A stretch of DNA of 10,432 bases, taken from NCBI GenBank assembly GCA_002708885.1, contig PAPL01000090.1, forward strand, positions 4,053-14,484, in the 5' to 3' direction. The notes under the pieces are model-generated. The model searched no databases and had not been told where the DNA came from. It saw only the letters and a program-made list of their open reading frames with translations. This DNA comes from Verrucomicrobiales bacterium. GTDB taxonomy: Bacteria; Verrucomicrobiota; Verrucomicrobiia; Verrucomicrobiales; DEV007. Made by a program: the position numbers and the translations under genes. Below are positions 1 to 6,906 of this stretch, one piece after another (positions within the stretch are counted from its first letter, which is position 1; each line of letters starts with the position of its first letter).

Positions 1-302
1 GCGTTCCTGCGTGCCACTTCAAGCATATCATCAGTCATGTCGACACCAATGACTTTGCCTTTGGCACCTACGACCTGACTCGCAATGAAACAGATTTTTC
101 CGGTCCCGCTCCCAAGATCCAATACCGTTTCCCCTTCTCTGAGGTGCTGGCTCGGGTCACCGCAACCGTAATCTTTTTCAATGACTTCTTCCGGGATAAT
201 GTCCAGATATTTTGGATCATATTCGACTGGACAGCAGAGTGCCTTTTCCTGAGTATCTGCTCCCGCAGCATATCTTTCTTTTACAGCAGATTCTTTATTC
301 AT
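1..302 (-). CDS. ArsM-like SAM-dependent methyltransferase, N-terminal part
   Basis: The gene runs off the left edge; 100 N-terminal residues are visible from ATG at 302. Seen: a CC pair at residues 23-24 (LCCPVEYD), a YGCGDPS segment at 45-51, SAM-binding motif I VLDLGSGTGK at 60-69, and a second strand VIGVDMTDDML at 84-94 whose acidic D88 would contact the SAM ribose. A paired N-terminal cysteine, a YGCG element and the GVDMT motif are features of arsenite methyltransferases (ArsM/AS3MT), which methylate trivalent arsenic using SAM and cysteine thiols in the cytoplasm. The arsenic assignment is an inference because the later catalytic cysteines lie outside the window; another class I methyltransferase remains possible. 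The start is the first ATG giving a full N-terminal region; only a weak purine stretch (GAAGAA) precedes it. It diverges from the peptidase gene at 412. Confidence 0.75.
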   Translation of the reverse strand, partial: MNKESAVKERYAAGADTQEKALCCPVEYDPKYLDIIPEEVIEKDYGCGDPSQHLREGETVLDLGSGTGKICFIASQVVGAKGKVIGVDMTDDMLEVARRN

Positions 303-411
303 GGTAGATTCTTCGGGTTTTATAACTCTTGAATGCTTTTGTCAAAGCTCAGATTGTAATAAAAAAGAATATTTTTCTGGATGCTAGGCGAGATCTCAGT
401 CATTTATCCGC
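303..411. other. Divergent intergenic region, methyltransferase / oligopeptidase
   Basis: This 109-bp gap separates two divergent genes and must hold at least one promoter in each direction, unless transcription begins inside a gene. It is AT-rich with an A-run near 361-366 and a T-run near 372-376. Apart from the candidate minus-strand promoter I see no convincing plus-strand -35/-10 pair, no riboswitch-like structure and no terminator hairpin. Confidence 0.5.
319..345 (-). promoter_or_regulatory. Candidate sigma70-type promoter for the methyltransferase gene
   Basis: On the minus strand a perfect TTGACA (340-345) is followed after 15 bases by TATAAA (319-324), 16 bases upstream of the ATG at 302. 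The spacer is two bases shorter than optimal and the leader would be very short, so this is a weak prediction based only on consensus matching. Confidence 0.25.
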
Positions 412-2484
412 ATGGAACATCCATTTCTTGAAGATGAATTTAAAATCCGCTGGTCTCAACTGAGACCGGAAAATGTGGTACCTGATATTGCCGAAGCGAT
501 TAGAAGGGCCGAGAATAAGATTAACGTTTTATCTGGTGAGGACTTTCCGGACAGCGGGCTGACTTTTGAAAATACATTATTGGCATTGGAAAGTGCCTAT
601 GAAACTTTGAGTCGACCTTGGGGATTAGTTGGTCATTTGGATTCGGTATGCAACTCCGATCCTTTACGTGAGGCGCAAAACACGATGCTACCAAAAGTTT
701 CTGAATTCTTTGCCAAGGTCCCATTGAATGCGGGGCTCTGGAATCGGATCAAATCTTACAGTGAGACGGAAGATGCAAATTCATTATCTTCGACAAGGAG
801 AAGATTTCTCGATGAGACGATTACTGATTTCCTGAACAGTGGTGCCGAATTATCTGATGAGAAGAAAGAAAGGCTCATGGAACTCGAATCCGAACTTGCT
901 CAGAAGACCCAAAAATATTCAGAGAATGTTCTCGATTCGACTAATGCTTGGGAAATGATCATAAATGAAGAGAGTGATTTAATGGGCTTGCCTGATCTTG
1001 CCAAGTCCGCGGCCCTTGAAAGTGCCAAGTCCAAAGATCTTGCCACAGATGATGATCCTAAGTGGAGGTTTACGTTGCAGGCTCCATCCTATTTCCCGGT
1101 CCTAGAGCACGTCGAATCAGATTCAGTCCGTAAGAGGGTCTGGGAGGGCACATGTGCTATAGGTGCTAGTGCGGATTATGATAATACGGACCTTGTTTGG
1201 GAGATCCTGAGTCTTCGTCAGGAAAAATCGGAAATATTGGGAAAGAATAACTTTGCAGATCAGGTCCTCCAGCGTCGTATGGCCAAGAATGGTGAAAGAG
1301 CATTAGGTTTTGTGGAGGATCTACATAATAGAACAAAGTCATTCTTTGATGTTGAGACTAATGAGCTCCAAGATTATAAGGCCCAGTCAGAGGGAACTGA
1401 TAGTGGGGCTTTAGAGCCGTGGGAAATTGCATATTGGGCAGAGAAGAGGCGCAAGGAGGAATATGATTTTGATGACGAGGAATTAAGACCCTATTTTTCA
1501 ATTGGGAGTGTTATTGAAGGTATGTTTTCTATCGTAACGGAAATCTTTGGAGTAAAAATCACTGAACCTGAACAAAGTCCTGATGTTTGGCATGAATCTG
1601 TTAAATTTTATGAGATTCATGACGCGGAAAAGGGCAATCATTTGGGTTCTTTTTATGCGGACTGGTTCCCTCGTGAGTCTAAACGTAGCGGTGCATGGAT
1701 GAATTATCTTATTACCGGAGAGCCTCAGGAAAATGGAGGTAGGACACCGCATCTCGGGTTAATGTGCGGCAATATGACTCCTCCAGTCGGTAATGAACCG
1801 GCCCTTCTGAAGCATGATGAGGTGGAGACTGTATTTCATGAATTTGGACACCTTTTACATCACCTTTTAGGAGAGGTGGACATTAAGTCACTCAATGGAG
1901 TTAATGTGGCCTGGGATTTTGTGGAGTTACCATCTCAGATTATGGAGAACTTCTGTTGGGCAAGTGAATCGCTGGATCTTTTTGCCCGGCATTATGAAAC
2001 GGGAGATCCGATTCCTGATGATCTTTTTGAAAAAATGTTAGCTGCCCGCAATTACCGGTCGGCAACTGCCATGATGCGTCAGCTTAGTCTTGGCAAGCTT
2101 GATCTCGAACTGCACATTAACGAGGCTTCGAAATCCGATCCTGGGCGTGACCTTGATGCGCTGACCGAGGGGCTTCTATCTGAATACACTATTCCGACTC
2201 TAACTAAAGCTTCGACGATGGCCAGGAGGTTCGGTCATCTTTTCGCCAGCCCTACCGGATACGCTGCTGCTTATTATTCCTATAAGTGGGCAGAAGTCCT
2301 CGACGCGGATGCATTTACCAGGTTCCTTGAAGAGGGCATCATGAACCCTCAGGTCGGTCTCGAATTCCGTTCTAAGATTCTAAGCAAAGGTAATTCGGAA
2401 GATCCCCAGAAACTTTTCCACGATTTTATGGGACGCGACCCTGATCCTGAAGCGTTACTGAAGAGGAGCGGTCTGTTCAGTTAA
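412..2484 (+). CDS. prlC: M3 family oligopeptidase A (zinc metallopeptidase)
   Basis: This 690-residue protein is close in length and full-length layout to E. coli oligopeptidase A (680 aa), a cytoplasmic zinc endopeptidase that degrades short peptides, including cleaved signal peptides. The zinc site is intact: HEFGH at residues 476-480 and the third ligand E505 in VELPSQ, at the 29-residue spacing known from thimet oligopeptidase. The substrate-binding tyrosine cluster is present in GYAAAYYSYKW (Y617, Y621, Y622, Y624). The preceding loop reads ASPTGY where E. coli has AGGY, a two-residue insertion. The N-terminal half also matches the family (for example QKYSENVLDSTNAWE and EPWEIAYWAEK). 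ATG 412 is the first in-frame start that gives the family N-terminus; no Shine-Dalgarno site lies at the proper distance. No signal peptide is seen. It is divergent from the methyltransferase and converges on gntK with a 5-bp gap. Confidence 0.93.
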   Translation: MEHPFLEDEFKIRWSQLRPENVVPDIAEAIRRAENKINVLSGEDFPDSGLTFENTLLALESAYETLSRPWGLVGHLDSVCNSDPLREAQNTMLPKVSEFFAKVPLNAGLWNRIKSYSETEDANSLSSTRRRFLDETITDFLNSGAELSDEKKERLMELESELAQKTQKYSENVLDSTNAWEMIINEESDLMGLPDLAKSAALESAKSKDLATDDDPKWRFTLQAPSYFPVLEHVESDSVRKRVWEGTCAIGASADYDNTDLVWEILSLRQEKSEILGKNNFADQVLQRRMAKNGERALGFVEDLHNRTKSFFDVETNELQDYKAQSEGTDSGALEPWEIAYWAEKRRKEEYDFDDEELRPYFSIGSVIEGMFSIVTEIFGVKITEPEQSPDVWHESVKFYEIHDAEKGNHLGSFYADWFPRESKRSGAWMNYLITGEPQENGGRTPHLGLMCGNMTPPVGNEPALLKHDEVETVFHEFGHLLHHLLGEVDIKSLNGVNVAWDFVELPSQIMENFCWASESLDLFARHYETGDPIPDDLFEKMLAARNYRSATAMMRQLSLGKLDLELHINEASKSDPGRDLDALTEGLLSEYTIPTLTKASTMARRFGHLFASPTGYAAAYYSYKWAEVLDADAFTRFLEEGIMNPQVGLEFRSKILSKGNSEDPQKLFHDFMGRDPDPEALLKRSGLFS

Positions 2485-2489
2485 GTTTC

Positions 2490-3056
2490 TCAAATATGGG
2501 CAATAATCTCTGCGCAGATCTGCTCCGGACTATTATTGATTAAAACACTAAATCCTTTTTCTCCTTTCTCGAGATCCTCGAGATCTTCAAATTGAGATTC
2601 TATCATTTGCGATTTCATAAAGTGTCCTTCTCTCTTTTGCATTCGCTCACTGATAATTTCACGGTCTCCCTTGAGATGAATGAAATGGATGTCACTCCCC
2701 TTTGTCTCGGAAGTTAATAATTCCCTGTATTGACGTTTTAGCGCTGAGCAGCCGAAAAATAAGGGCCAAGTACCTGTATGTGAGGTGATCGATTTACATA
2801 TCGCATTGAGCCAATCTTCCCTGTCCTTGTCGTTCAGAGGTATTCCTGAGCTCATCTTTTGGACGTTTTTTTTGGGATGGAAAATGTCCCCATCTTTGAA
2901 AATTCCTCGGGTTTTTTTAGCCAAAAGTGTGCCTATGGTGCTTTTTCCGCATCCACAGACTCCCATCAGAATGTAGGTGTTATTATTCAAGATAAAATAA
3001 GATGAACGTGGCGTTTGCTTATGATCGCAAGTTGAGTTCTTTTCTTTTTTGTTCAT
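2490..3056 (-). CDS. gntK: Gluconate kinase (GntK type, P-loop)
   Basis: This 188-residue cytoplasmic kinase is predicted to phosphorylate gluconate with ATP to 6-phosphogluconate, feeding the pentose phosphate or Entner-Doudoroff pathway. Seen: Walker A GVCGCGKST at residues 32-40, DGDIFHP at 55-61, KMSSGIPLND at 67-76, CSALKRQYR at 103-111, LKGD at 128-131 and GHFMKSQMIESQFE at 144-157. These follow the E. coli GntK order closely. Cysteines replace the usual serines in the P-loop (GVSGSGKS in E. coli). A tandem 9-bp repeat gives DLEDLE at 158-163, where E. coli reads TLQEP. ATG 3056 is chosen because GGAAG lies 8 bases upstream. The 30 residues before the P-loop are longer than usual, so TTG at 2990 (166 aa) is an alternative. 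The stop is 5 bp from the prlC stop and the start is 4 bp from the divergent alaS start. Confidence 0.9.
   Translation of the reverse strand: MNKKEKNSTCDHKQTPRSSYFILNNNTYILMGVCGCGKSTIGTLLAKKTRGIFKDGDIFHPKKNVQKMSSGIPLNDKDREDWLNAICKSITSHTGTWPLFFGCSALKRQYRELLTSETKGSDIHFIHLKGDREIISERMQKREGHFMKSQMIESQFEDLEDLEKGEKGFSVLINNSPEQICAEIIAHI
2568..2585. repeat. Two perfect tandem 9-bp units inside gntK
   Basis: CTCGAGATC occurs twice head to tail (2568-2576 and 2577-2585). It is in frame on the minus strand and encodes DLE-DLE at GntK residues 158-163, so it could be a recent in-frame duplication. Confidence 0.7.
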
Positions 3057-3060
3057 ATCA

Positions 3061-5832
3061 ATGACTTCCAAAGAGATTCGACAGTCCTTTTTAGATTTCT
3101 TCAAAGAGAAGGAACATAGTATTGTTCCCTCATCATCGTTGTTGCCTGAATCTCCCGGGCTGCTTTTCACTAATGCTGGCATGAATCAGTTTGTGCCGTT
3201 CTTCTTAGGGACTCAAAAGGCACCTTATGAACCTCCGAGGGCAGCTGATACGCAGAAGTGCATCAGGGCAGGGGGCAAGCATAATGATCTTGAGGACGTT
3301 GGATTTGATACGTATCACCAGACACTATTCGAGATGCTGGGGAACTGGTCATTCGGTGATTACTTCAAAAAAGAAGCTATAGAATGGGCTTGGGAACTTC
3401 TCGTTGATCGTTGGGGATTTCCTCCATCTCGTCTCTTTGCAACTGTCTATATGCCAGGAGATGGTGACCCTGCCGAGTTTGATGAGGAGGCTTATAAGTA
3501 TTGGCGTTTGGTTTTTGAGCGTGCTGGCCTTGATCCCGATGTGCACATAGTGCATGGAAACAAGAAGGATAATTTCTGGATGATGGGGGACACTGGCCCT
3601 TGCGGACCATGTTCTGAAATTCATGTGGACCTGACGCCTGAAGGAAATACCAAGGGAGAATTGGTCAATGCTGATGATGCTCGCTGCATTGAGTTATGGA
3701 ACCTTGTTTTTATTCAATATAATGCTGAGCCTGACGGAACATTTAAGCCTCTTCCAGCCTGTCATGTTGATACGGGAATGGGTTTTGAGCGCGCCTGCTC
3801 AATGATTCAGGGAACGGCCGGTTTCACTGATTTTTCAAAACCGATTTCAAACTATGAGACTGATGTTTTCAGGCCCATATTTGACGCTCTCGAAGAGGCG
3901 AGCGGTCAAACTTATGGGTGCACACTTCCAATAAAAAAAGAAGGTCTTACGGATCAGGAACAGACCGACATTGCGTTTCGAGTCATAGCGGACCATTTGC
4001 GCACTTTGAGTTTCGCTATAGCTGATGGGATCAGGCCGGGTAATGCGGGCCGCAATTACGTGTTGAGGAGGATCTTGAGAAGAGCAGTTAAGTTTGGGCG
4101 TTCTTTGGGATTAGGTAAGGATGGTCCTTTTCTTGGTTCTTTGGTTCCAACTCTAGTTTCTGAGTTCGGTGCTATATTTCCTGAAATAAGTACCAAAGAA
4201 GAGGCAATCATTGAATTGCTTAATTCTGAGGAACTGCTTTTTGGGCAGACCATTGACCGCGGAATGAAGTTATTCGAATCGGAACAGAAGAGGACTGAAG
4301 GAAACACCTTTTCAGGAAAGACGGCATTTGATTTGGAATCCACTTATGGGTTTCCTATTGATCTCACGGAGCTCATGGCTTCTGAATGCGGTTTGCATGT
4401 GGATATGGAGGATTACTCCAATTGTCTTGAAGAACATCAGAAAATCAGTAAAGGCAATGCACAATCTGAAGTCATAGCAGCTTTGGACTTTAAATCTGAG
4501 GTTGAGACCGAATTTACCGGATTTGATGAGAACGAATCGTCGGCCCGTATCATTGAATTTATCGAGCGTGAAGGAGAATACTTCGCAATTGTGGATAAGT
4601 GCCCTCTATATGCTGAAAAGGGTGGTCAAGTCAGTGACCATGGTCAATTGATAATTGGTGATGAAGATATTTTGATATTGGATGTGACTCAGGTAGGTGC
4701 AGCTTTTTGTCTCCGCATCGACGGCATGATCAGCTCTTGGGAAGGGGACCCTATTGATGTGATACTTAAGGTCGATTCTGAGCGCCGGAGAATGATTGAA
4801 ACTCACCATACCGCGACTCACTTAATGCACTGGGCTTTGCACGAGATCGTTGGCCCTGAAGTGGCTCAGCAGGGATCCTTAGTGGATAATGGCAGATTGC
4901 GATTTGATTTCAACAGTGAGGCTTTGAGGCCGGATCAGGTCTCGGAGGTGGAAAGATTAGTTAACGAAAAGATCTCAGACAATGATCCGGTTTTTTGGGT
5001 TGAGGTTGAACATTCAGATGTCAGAGAAAGGAAGGACATCATGCAGTTCTTTGGAGACAAGTACGGAGACATGGTCAGGGTCGTTCAGATAGGTGGATCT
5101 GAATCTGATTTGAATGGTTATTCGATGGAGCTGTGTGGCGGAACTCATTTGAGAAACACAGGTGATATCGGACTTTTCAAGATAAAAAGTGAGGGGGCCA
5201 TTTCTGCTGGTGTTCGGCGCATTGAGGCGGTCTGTGGCATTGTTGCCCAGGATTTTGTTAAGGAAAGGATTGCTGGCTTAAAAGAGGAATCCAATGATTT
5301 ACAGCAGAAGCTAGGGTCGGCCCTTCAATCTCTCGGTGATGATGACCGAGCTGTTCCTTCAATGACTGGTGATGATTCAGAGATTGAAACCTGGGTCCTG
5401 TTCAGGGATTCTCTAAGGGATGCCTTAATAAATACTGATAAGACTCTGAAGAAAAGGCAATCGGCAGATGCTGCCGCAGAGGCAGATACAGTTCTCGCTG
5501 ACTTAATTGCAGGTTCTCAGGGCGAGGTGCCTCTCATATTGCATGCTTTTGAAGGAACGCCCGCGCTACTACAGGAACTTTTAAACGGGCTAAAGAAAAA
5601 ACAATTCTCAGGTGTAGGAGTCTTGACGGTCATTGATTCCGATAAGGTTCATCTAGGAGTCTCAGTCTCTTCTGAATTCACGGATCGGTTTCATGCTGGG
5701 AACATCATTTCTAAGTTAGCCCCTATTATTGGAGGTAAAGGGGGAGGGAAGCCCGAGATGGCGAGAGGAGCAGGCAATGATGCGGCATCCGTCGATTCGA
5801 TGATGGAGGAGGCAAGGAAGCTCATAATTTAA
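3061..5832 (+). CDS. alaS: Alanyl-tRNA synthetase
   Basis: This 923-residue class II synthetase charges tRNA-Ala with alanine and hydrolyses mischarged Ser- and Gly-tRNA-Ala. Seen: the catalytic N-terminus with FTNAGMNQF and FEMLGNWSFGDYFK (from residue 90), motif 3 TGMGFERA from residue 238, the editing-site HTATH at 583-587 and CGGTH at 692-696 (together the zinc-binding H..H..C..H set), and a C-Ala domain ending in GGKGGGKPEMARGAG from about 891. All expected domains are complete. It is some 47 residues longer than E. coli AlaRS (876); part of the excess is an insert near CTLPIKKEGLTDQEQ before the conserved RVIADH. ATG 3061 (MTSKEIRQSFLDFF) fits the family N-terminus; TTG 3049 would add four residues and overlap gntK. 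No Shine-Dalgarno site is seen: the upstream stretch is pyrimidine-rich. Its promoter must lie within gntK. Confidence 0.98.
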   Translation: MTSKEIRQSFLDFFKEKEHSIVPSSSLLPESPGLLFTNAGMNQFVPFFLGTQKAPYEPPRAADTQKCIRAGGKHNDLEDVGFDTYHQTLFEMLGNWSFGDYFKKEAIEWAWELLVDRWGFPPSRLFATVYMPGDGDPAEFDEEAYKYWRLVFERAGLDPDVHIVHGNKKDNFWMMGDTGPCGPCSEIHVDLTPEGNTKGELVNADDARCIELWNLVFIQYNAEPDGTFKPLPACHVDTGMGFERACSMIQGTAGFTDFSKPISNYETDVFRPIFDALEEASGQTYGCTLPIKKEGLTDQEQTDIAFRVIADHLRTLSFAIADGIRPGNAGRNYVLRRILRRAVKFGRSLGLGKDGPFLGSLVPTLVSEFGAIFPEISTKEEAIIELLNSEELLFGQTIDRGMKLFESEQKRTEGNTFSGKTAFDLESTYGFPIDLTELMASECGLHVDMEDYSNCLEEHQKISKGNAQSEVIAALDFKSEVETEFTGFDENESSARIIEFIEREGEYFAIVDKCPLYAEKGGQVSDHGQLIIGDEDILILDVTQVGAAFCLRIDGMISSWEGDPIDVILKVDSERRRMIETHHTATHLMHWALHEIVGPEVAQQGSLVDNGRLRFDFNSEALRPDQVSEVERLVNEKISDNDPVFWVEVEHSDVRERKDIMQFFGDKYGDMVRVVQIGGSESDLNGYSMELCGGTHLRNTGDIGLFKIKSEGAISAGVRRIEAVCGIVAQDFVKERIAGLKEESNDLQQKLGSALQSLGDDDRAVPSMTGDDSEIETWVLFRDSLRDALINTDKTLKKRQSADAAAEADTVLADLIAGSQGEVPLILHAFEGTPALLQELLNGLKKKQFSGVGVLTVIDSDKVHLGVSVSSEFTDRFHAGNIISKLAPIIGGKGGGKPEMARGAGNDAASVDSMMEEARKLII
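3065..3069 (-). promoter_or_regulatory. Shine-Dalgarno site for gntK inside the alaS start region
   Basis: On the minus strand GGAAG lies 8 bases before ATG 3056. It coincides with codons 2-3 of alaS (ATG 3061) on the other strand. It is the only convincing Shine-Dalgarno site at any gene start in the window and it decides the gntK start. Confidence 0.5.
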
Positions 5833-5912
5833 GGGTCATATTCATATTGATTTTCCGTTGCATGCATTTTCCTCTATTGCAATTTGCAATGAATTAGTGT
5901 CAAAATTCTTTA
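5833..5912. other. Intergenic region between alaS and the DUF1080 gene
   Basis: This 80-bp AT-rich spacer separates a housekeeping gene from the exported-protein genes. It holds an 8-bp palindrome TGCATGCA (5859-5866) and a 15-bp perfect inverted repeat (5876-5890). No GC-rich hairpin followed by a T-run is seen, so alaS has no obvious intrinsic terminator here. I find no clear -35/-10 pair. Confidence 0.5.
5876..5890. promoter_or_regulatory. Perfect inverted repeat, candidate operator
   Basis: ATTGCAA-T-TTGCAAT is a 7-bp perfect inverted repeat around a single base, 22 bases upstream of the DUF1080 ATG. A near-contiguous palindrome is too tight for an RNA hairpin and looks more like a dimeric regulator's binding site. 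TTGCA recurs at 5858-5862, 5877-5881 and 5884-5888, so the TGCATGCA palindrome upstream may be a related half-site. No regulator is encoded nearby. The function is inferred. Confidence 0.35.
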
Positions 5913-6866
5913 ATGAATCGATTCTCACCTTCGTGCCCTTCTTTAATTAGATTCTTTATTTGGATTTCTATTTTAGGATTTTCTTATTGTTTGTCAGCTG
6001 ATAAGCAGTCCAGACGCATTTGGACGGACGTGGACAAGGCCTCGGCTGAAGATCCCGACTATTTGTTGCAAGGGGAATATTTGTCTGAGGGAGTTGGTGT
6101 CCAGGCCGCGGCAATGGGAAAAGGCAAATTTTATGTGAGTAAGTTTAAAGGAGGTCTTCCCGGACAAGGATGGGACAAGTCTGCTCCCGATGTTGAGCTC
6201 ATGAATAGTGCCTCTTTGAAGAAGAGAATTAATGGTATGAAAAAGATGGACCGTGTCAGCCCGACTCTCGGATTAAAGGCACCCGAGGGAGCAACTGTTC
6301 TATTTGATGGCAAGAAAACCAAACATATTAATGGTCAGATAAAGGATGGTTTACTCATGGCAGGAGCACAAACAACAGGCAATTATGGCGACTTTACGCT
6401 TCACCTGGAGTTTAGACTGCCATATAAGCCAGACTCACCTTTAAGTAGTCAGGACCGTGGTAACAGTGGTATCTATTTACAGAACCGTTATGAGACTCAG
6501 ATACTTGATAGCTTTGGTTTAGTTTATGACCGGGACCATGTAAAAGTTCCACTCAAGTCTGACCCTAAACAGTGGTGTGGATGTTTCTACAAGTTTAAGG
6601 CAGCAGATACGCCGATGTGCTTTCCTCCACTACGTTGGCAGACATATGATATAGATTTTATTGCTCCCAAGTTTGACGATGGAAAAAAGATTAGTGATGC
6701 TACGATCACAGTGAAACAGAACGGTATCATTATTCATGATCAGGTTAAATTGCCCAAAGGAACTGGAGCTGGTGGCGGCCGCAAGGAAGTCCCAGAAGGG
6801 CCTATCATTTTCCAAGGGCACGGTAACCCTGTAGCTTTTAAAAACGTTTGGATATTACCGCGTTAA
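5913..6866 (+). CDS. Secreted DUF1080 protein (3-keto-disaccharide hydrolase family)
   Basis: This 317-residue exported protein has a signal peptide: R13, a hydrophobic stretch at about 14-27, and a likely signal peptidase I site after CLSA (A29). The FSYC segment is a poor lipobox, so a lipoprotein is unlikely. Residues about 45-75 hold QGEYLSEGVGVQ and GGLPGQGWD, an N-terminal element that I recall from planctomycete-type DUF1080 proteins. The DUF1080 (PF06439) jelly-roll domain starts near ATVLFDGKKTKH and includes DFTLHLEFRLPY from 160, GNSGIYLQNRYETQILDSFG at 183-202, and a C-terminal IIFQGHGNPVAFKNVWI. Family members hydrolyse 3-keto-glycosides or bind glycans; the substrate here is unknown. 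No Shine-Dalgarno site precedes ATG 5913. The sulfatase follows 40 bp downstream in the same direction, suggesting joint expression and action on one glycan. Confidence 0.88.
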   Translation: MNRFSPSCPSLIRFFIWISILGFSYCLSADKQSRRIWTDVDKASAEDPDYLLQGEYLSEGVGVQAAAMGKGKFYVSKFKGGLPGQGWDKSAPDVELMNSASLKKRINGMKKMDRVSPTLGLKAPEGATVLFDGKKTKHINGQIKDGLLMAGAQTTGNYGDFTLHLEFRLPYKPDSPLSSQDRGNSGIYLQNRYETQILDSFGLVYDRDHVKVPLKSDPKQWCGCFYKFKAADTPMCFPPLRWQTYDIDFIAPKFDDGKKISDATITVKQNGIIIHDQVKLPKGTGAGGGRKEVPEGPIIFQGHGNPVAFKNVWILPR

Positions 6867-6881
6867 TCAGATCTCAAATAA

Positions 6882-6898
6882 AACTAACTGCATTAGTT
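6882..6898 (+). repeat. Weak inverted repeat between the DUF1080 and sulfatase genes
   Basis: AACTAA-CTGCA-TTAGTT forms a 6-bp AT-rich stem with a 5-base loop, 8 bases before the sulfatase ATG. There is no T-run after it, so it is not a good terminator. If formed in RNA it would sit in the sulfatase initiation region, but the stem is weak and may be chance. Confidence 0.25.
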
Positions 6899-6906
6899 CA
6901 TTCTCC

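Noticed and set aside
68..332. Two small open frames over the methyltransferase region (minus 68-271, plus 144-332)
   Set aside because: They are out of frame with the minus-strand methyltransferase, whose SAM motifs show which frame is coding.
3049..3060. TTG at 3049 as the alaS start
   Set aside because: It adds only MFIS, overlaps the gntK start and lacks a ribosome site; ATG 3061 matches the family N-terminus.
3057..3182. Upstream extension of the gntK reading frame to an ATG at 3182
   Set aside because: It would place 42 extra residues antisense over the conserved alaS N-terminus, with no GntK-like similarity; ATG 3056 has a good ribosome site.
3349..4821. Minus-strand open frames inside alaS
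   Set aside because: They are shadows of a highly conserved gene; the translations show no domain or signal.
5988..5999. Possible lipobox (FSYC) in the DUF1080 signal peptide
   Set aside because: The residues before the cysteine do not fit L-[AS]-[GA]-C; a signal peptidase I site after CLSA fits better.
6882..6898. AACTAA/TTAGTT inverted repeat as a terminator of the DUF1080 gene
   Set aside because: The stem is short and AT-rich with no T-run after it, and the sulfatase follows directly; it is listed only as a weak repeat.
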